Positions 1 through 4,728 of a stretch of 9,209 nucleotides of DNA are shown in pieces. Made by a program: the position numbers and the translations under genes. Numbering within the stretch: the stretch's first letter is position 1; every line of letters starts with the position of its first letter. The stretch is from NCBI GenBank assembly GCA_900317795.1, contig ONIF01000073.1, forward strand, positions 1-9,209, given 5' to 3'. The DNA is from an uncultured Eubacteriales bacterium (GTDB taxonomy: Bacteria > Bacillota > Clostridia > Oscillospirales > Acutalibacteraceae). The notes below the pieces were generated by a model. It did not search any database, was not told the origin of the DNA, and saw only the letters and a list, made by a program, of their open reading frames with translations.

Positions 1-330
1 TATTACAGTATAGAGGGCAGTTTTATGCTGTATGTGTTGATGTTTTTCCGTTATCTGATGATGATAAACGTAAGCCTTGCGGTATTCAATTTCATACCGG
101 TACCGCCACTTGATGGTTCCAAAATATTGATGGCACTTTTGCCGGACAAGGCAATATTTTGGATAGAGAAGTATCAAATGTATATAACAATTGGATTTTT
201 TACAATTTTACTGTCATTTGGATCCAATATTCTTTATCGTGTACAACAATGGTTATGTATGTGCATTGGTTGGCTGACGTGGTTGCCGTTTTCATGGGCA
301 TTTCCATTTTCATGGGCATGGGAATGGTGA
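1..330 (+). CDS. Site-2 protease family (M50) zinc metalloprotease, C-terminal part
   Basis: The reading frame is open from base 1, so the 5' end and the HExxH active site lie outside the window. The visible 109 residues contain the family's third signature, FNFIPVPPLDG, whose aspartate (codon 112-114) is the expected third zinc ligand, flanked by hydrophobic membrane segments. Proteins of this short bacterial M50 group are intramembrane proteases and are commonly encoded just upstream of scpA in Firmicutes, as here: the stop codon directly abuts the scpA start. The last residues are unusual, a Trp/Phe-rich tail (PFSWAFPFSWAWEW) created by an 18-bp direct repeat. The family assignment is secure from the LDG motif and context; the substrate is unknown. 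Confidence 0.85.
   Translation, partial: YYSIEGSFMLYVLMFFRYLMMINVSLAVFNFIPVPPLDGSKILMALLPDKAIFWIEKYQMYITIGFFTILLSFGSNILYRVQQWLCMCIGWLTWLPFSWAFPFSWAWEW
289..319 (+). repeat. 18-bp-period direct repeat in the protease 3' end
   Basis: The 13-mer TTTTCATGGGCAT occurs at 289-301 and again at 307-319, offset 18 bp (six codons). It encodes two copies of an FSWA unit at the extreme C-terminus of the protease, just before the scpA translation start. The second copy also lies in the presumed scpA ribosome-binding region. Confidence 0.75.
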
Positions 331-1017
331 GTGCGTGTGGAAAAGATTTCGTATAAATTAGATGTGTTTGAAGGACCTCTTGACCTGCTTTTGCATTTGA
401 TAGAGAAAAACAAACTGAATATCTATGATATACAGATTTCGGACTTGGATATAGCAGGGGAATTTCTTTCAATGGCATCAAGATTGGTACAGATAAAGTC
501 AGCAATGCTTTTGCCGAAATATGACGAGGGCGAAAAAATGCGTGAGGAGCTTTCGGGCGAGCTGATAGAGTACAGGAAGTGCAAGGAAATTGCCAAAATG
601 CTTGTTGAGAATGTAAGCTTTGACAGCTATTGCAGAGAGCCTTTAAAAATAAAAGCTGACATGAAGTATAAAAGAACGCATGAAGCAGAATATCTTGTAA
701 GGGCATATTTGCTTGCGTCAGGCAGGGGAAAGGAAAAAATACCGCTGTCAAAAGATGTTTTTTCGGATATAGTTCAAAGGCGAATTGTGTCGGTAAGTTC
801 CAAGATAATAGGAGTAATGCGAAAGCTCTGGAACGGGAAAAGTGTAAAATATGAAAATGTTTTTGACAGTGCAACGGATAAAAGTGAGCTTGTAGCAACG
901 TTTCTTGCAGTGTTGGAATTGATAAAGGGCAAGCGTGTAGAGATAGAGGAAGTTGACGGAGAGATTATTTTAAAAATGGCAGTCGGGGGCGGAAAGCGTT
1001 GGAAGAAAGAGAGTTGA
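331..1017 (+). CDS. scpA: Segregation and condensation protein A (kleisin subunit of SMC complex)
   Basis: ScpA is the kleisin that bridges the Smc ATPase heads and, with ScpB, drives chromosome compaction and segregation. The N-terminus has the family hallmark YKLDVFEGPLDLLLHLIEK followed by NIYDIQISD. A central MASRLVQIKSAMLLPK matches the conserved helix of the family. The C-terminal segment VATFLAVLELIKGKRVEI is the winged-helix region that contacts the Smc head. At 228 residues it is slightly shorter than many homologues (about 240-260), mainly in the linker. The start is GTG. An alternative GTG at 337 would give MEKISYKL, which resembles many homologues and is preceded by GGTGA (326-330), so the exact start is uncertain. 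The 3' end overlaps scpB by 19 nt, indicating translational coupling. Confidence 0.95.
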   Translation: MRVEKISYKLDVFEGPLDLLLHLIEKNKLNIYDIQISDLDIAGEFLSMASRLVQIKSAMLLPKYDEGEKMREELSGELIEYRKCKEIAKMLVENVSFDSYCREPLKIKADMKYKRTHEAEYLVRAYLLASGRGKEKIPLSKDVFSDIVQRRIVSVSSKIIGVMRKLWNGKSVKYENVFDSATDKSELVATFLAVLELIKGKRVEIEEVDGEIILKMAVGGGKRWKKES

Positions 1018-1526
1018 GAAATGCTGTTGAGGCAGTGATATTTGCAAGCGGAACGCCTGTGGAGCTGTCGAAAATTGCACAGGGCTTGAAAATAGGAATG
1101 CTTCAGGCTATGACGATATGTGACGGTCTTGTAGAAGAATATGCAAAGGCAGAGCGTGGCATAAGAATAGTAAGGCTGAATGAAAGTTATCAGATGTGTA
1201 CGGTTGAGAAATATGCAGATATAATAAGAGATGTTATGGATATAAAAAGAAATACACCTCTCTCACAGGCAGCAGCGGAAGTGTTGGCGGTGATAGCATA
1301 TAATCAGCCTGTTACAAAGGCGTTTGTTGAGCAAGTCAGAGGAGTTGACTGTTCGGGGGTTGTGTCAAATCTGATAGCAAGGCAGTTGATAGAAGAAAAA
1401 GGCAGGCTTGAATTACCGGGCAGACCGCTTGTATATGGCACGACAGAGCATTTTTTAAGATGTTTCAATATCTCGTCAACGGAGGAATTGCCGCCTTTAC
1501 CGAATGAAGAACAGGGTGATGAATAA
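999..1526 (+). CDS. scpB: Segregation and condensation protein B
   Basis: ScpB is the dimeric winged-helix partner of ScpA in the Smc condensin complex. The 175-residue product begins MEERELRNAVEAVIFASGTPV, a typical ScpB start, and carries the hallmark core TPLSQAAAEVLAVIAYNQPV followed by VEQVRGVDCSGVVSNLIARQLIEEKGRLELPGRP, covering the second winged helix. LVYGTTEHFLRCFNI near the end is also characteristic. The start is TTG at 999 inside the scpA 3' end, chosen because it gives the canonical N-terminus; TTG at 1014 is the only near alternative. The stop codon TAA shares its last base with the ATG of the next gene. Confidence 0.96.
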   Translation: MEERELRNAVEAVIFASGTPVELSKIAQGLKIGMLQAMTICDGLVEEYAKAERGIRIVRLNESYQMCTVEKYADIIRDVMDIKRNTPLSQAAAEVLAVIAYNQPVTKAFVEQVRGVDCSGVVSNLIARQLIEEKGRLELPGRPLVYGTTEHFLRCFNISSTEELPPLPNEEQGDE

Positions 1527-2128
1527 TGCTTGCATTACGGATAATACTGTTAGTGATAGTATTTTTGATAGGGTTTATCATATTTTGCCCGTTCAGCATA
1601 GAGTTGGTATATCAAGATGAAGTGAAACTTAAAGTGGGATATATTTTTCCGATATTCAAAGTTTTGCCGCAGAAACCAAAACCCGAAAAGCCCGATGAAA
1701 AAAAGCAGGAGAAAGAAAAAAAACCGAAAAAGAAAAATTCTGTGTTGGAGTTCACGAAAAAGCAGGGACTTGACGGAATAATAGAACTGCTGAAAGAGAT
1801 AACGGGGATAATATTGAAATTAGTAGATACGATAAGACGACATATTGTGATGAAAACAAGATTGGATTTGCTTGTTGTGGGAAGTGATGCCGCAGACACA
1901 GCTATGAAATTCGGTTATGCGTGTTCGGCAATATATCCGTTGTTGTCGCTGATAGACAGGCATACTAAATTAAAAAGGCATGAAGAATATATAGACGCAG
2001 GCTTTGAAGCTGAGAAAACGCAGGTTAGATTTATTTTAAAAGCACATATCATTCCCGTATTTGTGCTGATAGGTGCGGTGGGTGCATTGATAGGCGGAGT
2101 AAGGATTTTGCAGAAAATCAAACAATGA
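1526..2128 (+). CDS. DUF2953 domain-containing membrane protein
   Basis: This 200-residue protein has an N-terminal hydrophobic helix (about residues 3-25), a Lys/Pro/Glu-rich low-complexity stretch (about 48-72), a central helical part and a second hydrophobic segment near the C-terminus (about 174-195). The pattern LDLLVVGSDAADTAMKFGYACSAIYPLLSLID matches the conserved core of DUF2953 proteins, which in sporulating Firmicutes are regularly encoded between scpB and ytfJ. The biochemical role is unknown; the recurrent position beside ytfJ suggests, by inference only, a link to sporulation or the envelope. The ATG overlaps the scpB stop by one base (TAATG), so the gene is almost certainly co-transcribed and coupled to scpB. 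Confidence 0.85.
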   Translation: MLALRIILLVIVFLIGFIIFCPFSIELVYQDEVKLKVGYIFPIFKVLPQKPKPEKPDEKKQEKEKKPKKKNSVLEFTKKQGLDGIIELLKEITGIILKLVDTIRRHIVMKTRLDLLVVGSDAADTAMKFGYACSAIYPLLSLIDRHTKLKRHEEYIDAGFEAEKTQVRFILKAHIIPVFVLIGAVGALIGGVRILQKIKQ

Positions 2129-2130
2129 TA

Positions 2131-2159
2131 TTGCAATTTTGGGGAAATTGTATTATAAT
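2131..2159 (+). promoter_or_regulatory. Sigma-A-like promoter for ytfJ
   Basis: TTGCAA (2131-2136) and TATAAT (2154-2159) are separated by exactly 17 bp, beginning 3 nt after the DUF2953 stop. Transcription would start near 2166, giving a leader of about 18 nt that contains the AAGGCGG Shine-Dalgarno (2169-2175 region) of ytfJ. A 6-bp inverted repeat, CAATTT / AAATTG (2134-2139 and 2145-2150), fills the spacer. The -10 is a perfect consensus and the -35 matches 4 of 6. Confidence 0.6.
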
Positions 2160-2183
2160 TACATGAAAAGGCGGTGTTGAGAG

Positions 2184-2624
2184 ATGAGTGAAAGACCAAT
2201 AGAGGGGTTGATGGATACCACCCTCGAAAAGTTAAAGCAAATGGTAGATGTAAACACGGTTATCGGTACACCGATAACAACTCCCGATGGTGCAACTATC
2301 ATTCCCGTTTCAAAAGTGATATACGGGTTTGCGTCGGGGGGCTCGGAGTTCAATTCAAAAAAGCCCGATTCGCAGAATTTATTTGGCGGTGGGGCAGGTG
2401 CAGGTGTTACGATAACGCCATTGGGATTTATTTCTATATATAACGGAGAAGTGAAAATGCTGAATATATCGACATATCAGGATTCACAGGATAGAGCAGT
2501 TGGAATGATACCGGATATTGTGGATAAAGTTGCAGGGATTTTCAAGAAAGATAAAAAAGAGGATAAAAAGTCCGATAAGGAAAAGAAAGAAACGGATTCT
2601 GGACTTGATGACCCACAGGTATAA
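2184..2624 (+). CDS. ytfJ: GerW/YtfJ family sporulation protein
   Basis: YtfJ (GerW) is a spore protein needed for normal germination in Bacillus subtilis; its molecular activity is not established. The 146-residue product shows the family features in order: an N-terminal helix (SERPIEGLMDTTLEKLKQMVDVNTVIG), the strand-rich segment TPDGATIIPVSKVIYGFASGGSEF, a glycine-rich turn FGGGAGAGVTITPLGF, and VKMLNIS. The C-terminal 30 residues are a highly charged Lys/Asp/Glu tail. It has its own promoter-like sequence just upstream and a GGCGGTG ribosome site about 9 nt before the ATG. Neighbouring dacF, also a sporulation-associated gene, follows after a 57-nt gap containing a hairpin. Confidence 0.93.
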   Translation: MSERPIEGLMDTTLEKLKQMVDVNTVIGTPITTPDGATIIPVSKVIYGFASGGSEFNSKKPDSQNLFGGGAGAGVTITPLGFISIYNGEVKMLNISTYQDSQDRAVGMIPDIVDKVAGIFKKDKKEDKKSDKEKKETDSGLDDPQV

Positions 2625-2635
2625 AAATGAAAAAT

Positions 2636-2680
2636 AAACCATCTGCCTTGTGCATATATTAGAGAAAGGGCAGGTGGTTT
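2636..2680 (+). promoter_or_regulatory. Hairpin spanning the ytfJ-dacF gap and the dacF ribosome-binding region
   Basis: AAACCATCTGCC (2636-2647) can pair over 12 positions (one G-U) with GGCAGGTGGTTT (2669-2680), with a loop of 21 nt. The right arm carries the purine-rich AGGTGG closest to the dacF ATG at 2682 and is followed by only four T residues in total, so it is a poor classical terminator. It may attenuate transcription after ytfJ, sequester the dacF ribosome site, or both. The pairing is seen directly; the function is inferred. Confidence 0.6.
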
Positions 2681-2681
2681 T

Positions 2682-3749
2682 ATGCTGTATAGGAAAATAG
2701 TTTGTATAACAGCAGCATTTTTAATGATATTTTCGTCAGTAACGGTAAATGCGGAAAGTGAGTTGAAAGTATCGGCAATGTCGGCAGTCTTGTATTGTGC
2801 GGACAGCGGACAGGTGATATATGAGAAAAACTCGCATGAAAAGAGGGCTATTGCAAGCATTACAAAGATAATGACGGCAATAATTGCCCTTGAAAGTGAT
2901 TGTGATAAAAAAGTAAAATTCACTTATGACATGATAGCAGAGGGTTCAAGTATGTATCTGCAAGTGGGAGATGTGTTGAAAATATCGGAACTTGTCAAGG
3001 GAATGATGATGGTATCGGGGAATGACGCAGCCAATGCGATAGCCATAGCAATAGGCGGAAGTAAAGAAAAATTTGCTGATATGATGAATGCAAAGGCGAA
3101 TGAAATAGGCATGAAAGACACGCATTTTGTGACACCGTCGGGACTTGATGACGAAGAACACTATTCAACAGCGTATGATATGGCATTATTGTGCAGTTAT
3201 GCGATGAAAAATGATGATTTCAAAAATATCGTGTCGCATAAAAGCATGGAAGTAGAGTTTGAGTTGCCTGAAAATAAAGTGCAGATGTATGTAAATCATA
3301 ATAAGCTGCTTTCGCTGTATGATAAGTGTATAGGGATAAAAACGGGATTTACAAAAAAGGCAGGCAGGACATTGACATCATGTGCGGAGAGTGACGGAGT
3401 TCGTTTGATAGCAGTTACACTAAATGACGGAAACGACTGGAATGACCATATTTCAATGTATGAATACGGATTTGCAATGACGGAGAAAGAGAAATTTTCG
3501 GAAAATCTTGAAATATCCGTTGTCGGTTCAAAAAAGCAAAGTATAAAAGTTGTCAGCGAAAACGAAGCTGAATTGTCGGTTTTAAAAGATACGAAAGACA
3601 AGATAGAGAAGAAAATATATATGCCTCATTTTTTGTATGCCCCGATTGAAAAGGGCGAGAATATAGGGGAGGTTATATATTTTCTTGACGGCAGGGAGTT
3701 GTATAGAAGCCGTCTTGTCACGGCTGAAAGCTGTCTTTATAAAGAATGA
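2682..3749 (+). CDS. dacF: D-alanyl-D-alanine carboxypeptidase, DacF-type (peptidase S11 / PBP5 family)
   Basis: This is a low-molecular-weight penicillin-binding protein that trims the terminal D-Ala from peptidoglycan pentapeptides outside the membrane. A signal peptide covers residues 1-24 (cleavage likely after VNA). The three active-site motifs are present: SITK (Ser59, Lys62), SGN (112-114) and KTG (220-222, in IGIKTGFTKKAGRT). The C-terminal domain (about 275-350) matches the PBP5 C-terminal domain. The protein has 355 residues and ends shortly after that domain, without the amphipathic anchor helix of many DacF/PBP5 proteins, so it may be released rather than membrane-bound. The position after ytfJ favours a role in spore cortex or forespore wall maturation, although a vegetative role cannot be excluded. 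Confidence 0.93.
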   Translation: MLYRKIVCITAAFLMIFSSVTVNAESELKVSAMSAVLYCADSGQVIYEKNSHEKRAIASITKIMTAIIALESDCDKKVKFTYDMIAEGSSMYLQVGDVLKISELVKGMMMVSGNDAANAIAIAIGGSKEKFADMMNAKANEIGMKDTHFVTPSGLDDEEHYSTAYDMALLCSYAMKNDDFKNIVSHKSMEVEFELPENKVQMYVNHNKLLSLYDKCIGIKTGFTKKAGRTLTSCAESDGVRLIAVTLNDGNDWNDHISMYEYGFAMTEKEKFSENLEISVVGSKKQSIKVVSENEAELSVLKDTKDKIEKKIYMPHFLYAPIEKGENIGEVIYFLDGRELYRSRLVTAESCLYKE

Positions 3750-3764
3750 AAGGGAATGTTGCAA

Positions 3765-4550
3765 GTGGAAAAGATAAGATTACAGAAAATAATAGCAGAT
3801 GCAGGCATATCTTCCAGGCGAAAAGCGGAAGAATTGATACAAAAGGGAGCGGTGCTTGTCAACGGAAACAGGGCAAAAATTGGAGATAAAGCCGACCCGT
3901 CAAAAGACAAAATCACCGTTGCAGGCAGGGAAATAAAATTACAGGCGAATGCAAAGAAATATTATATTATGCTGCATAAGCCGAGAGGATATATAACGAC
4001 TGCAAGTGATGAGGGCGGAAGAAAATGTGTAACGGAGCTTGTGGAGGAAGTGCCTGCAAGACTGTTTCACGTAGGCAGGCTTGACAGGGAGTCGGAGGGC
4101 TTGCTTTTAATGACAAATGACGGAGATTTTGCGAATATGATAACACACCCGTCAACGCATTTTGCCAAGACGTATAAAGTGACAGTACGCCCAAGAGTGA
4201 CGGAAGAACAGCTTACCAAGCTGACAACAGGCGTAATTGTAGATGGCAGGGAATCCCAGCCGGCAGCAATAAGAGTGATAAAAAGCGAACAGGACAGAAC
4301 TGTATTGGAAATAGTGCTTGAAGAGGGCAGAAACAGACAAATAAGAAAAATGTGTGAGGCAGTCGGACTTGAAGTGGCGAGATTAAAGAGGACTGCAATA
4401 GGACCTGTAAAGTTGGGAATGCTCCAGCCCGGAAAGTGGAGAGAACTTACAAATGAGGAAATGCGAATGATAAAGACCTATCATAAAAAGCTTGAAGCAA
4501 AAAAGGAACATGAAAGACAAAATTCAAAGACGGGCAGAAGAAATAAATAA
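3765..4550 (+). CDS. rluB: 23S rRNA pseudouridine synthase, RluB/RsuA family
   Basis: The product isomerises a specific uridine of 23S rRNA to pseudouridine in the peptidyl-transferase region (position 2605 in E. coli numbering, from family knowledge). An N-terminal S4 RNA-binding domain (LQKIIADAGISSRRKAEELI onward, about residues 4-55) is followed by the catalytic domain with HKPRGYITT and the active-site motif GRLDRESEGLLLMTNDG, whose Asp (codon about 107) is the catalytic residue; EGRNRQIRKMCEAVGLEVARLKR is also diagnostic. The GTG at 3765 gives the canonical MEKIRLQK start and lies about 9 nt from AAAGGGA. ATG 3756 and TTG 3759 are in frame but too close to that site. The gene follows dacF by about 15 nt, probably in the same transcript. 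A Lys-rich tail ends the protein. Confidence 0.95.
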   Translation: MEKIRLQKIIADAGISSRRKAEELIQKGAVLVNGNRAKIGDKADPSKDKITVAGREIKLQANAKKYYIMLHKPRGYITTASDEGGRKCVTELVEEVPARLFHVGRLDRESEGLLLMTNDGDFANMITHPSTHFAKTYKVTVRPRVTEEQLTKLTTGVIVDGRESQPAAIRVIKSEQDRTVLEIVLEEGRNRQIRKMCEAVGLEVARLKRTAIGPVKLGMLQPGKWRELTNEEMRMIKTYHKKLEAKKEHERQNSKTGRRNK

Positions 4551-4627
4551 TTTTGTCATAAATGTTGCAAAAAGGATACTAATTTTTGGTAAAACGTGAT
4601 AAAAATATCAGTTTTTGATTAAAAATG

Positions 4628-4656
4628 TTGACTGAGATTGTTGAATGTAATATAAT
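4628..4656 (+). promoter_or_regulatory. Strong sigma-A promoter of the zinc-ribbon gene
   Basis: TTGACT (4628-4633) and a perfect TATAAT (4651-4656) are 17 bp apart. Transcription would begin near 4663, leaving a leader of about 65 nt ending in AAGGAG (4714-4719), 9 nt before the ATG at 4729. The rest of the 178-bp gap (4551-4627) is AT-rich with only weak, GC-poor dyads such as TGATA/TATCA (4597-4610). No convincing terminator for rluB is visible there. Confidence 0.8.
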
Positions 4657-4728
4657 AATAATTGGATATATGTATGATTTTCACTTAAAAGATGTATCTA
4701 AAATTAAGGTGACAAGGAGATAATTGCT

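Noticed and set aside
159..356. Frameshifted continuation of the M50 protease in another frame
   Set aside because: The main frame retains the LDG motif and a plausible WLPF-type end; the alternative frame overlaps scpA and shows no family similarity.
200..898. 232-residue minus-strand open frame across scpA
   Set aside because: It has no family resemblance and lies entirely antisense to a clear scpA gene.
4597..4643. Terminator after rluB
   Set aside because: Dyads such as TGATA/TATCA and TTTTT/AAAAA are GC-free or nearly so and lack a proper stem plus T-run; too weak to call.
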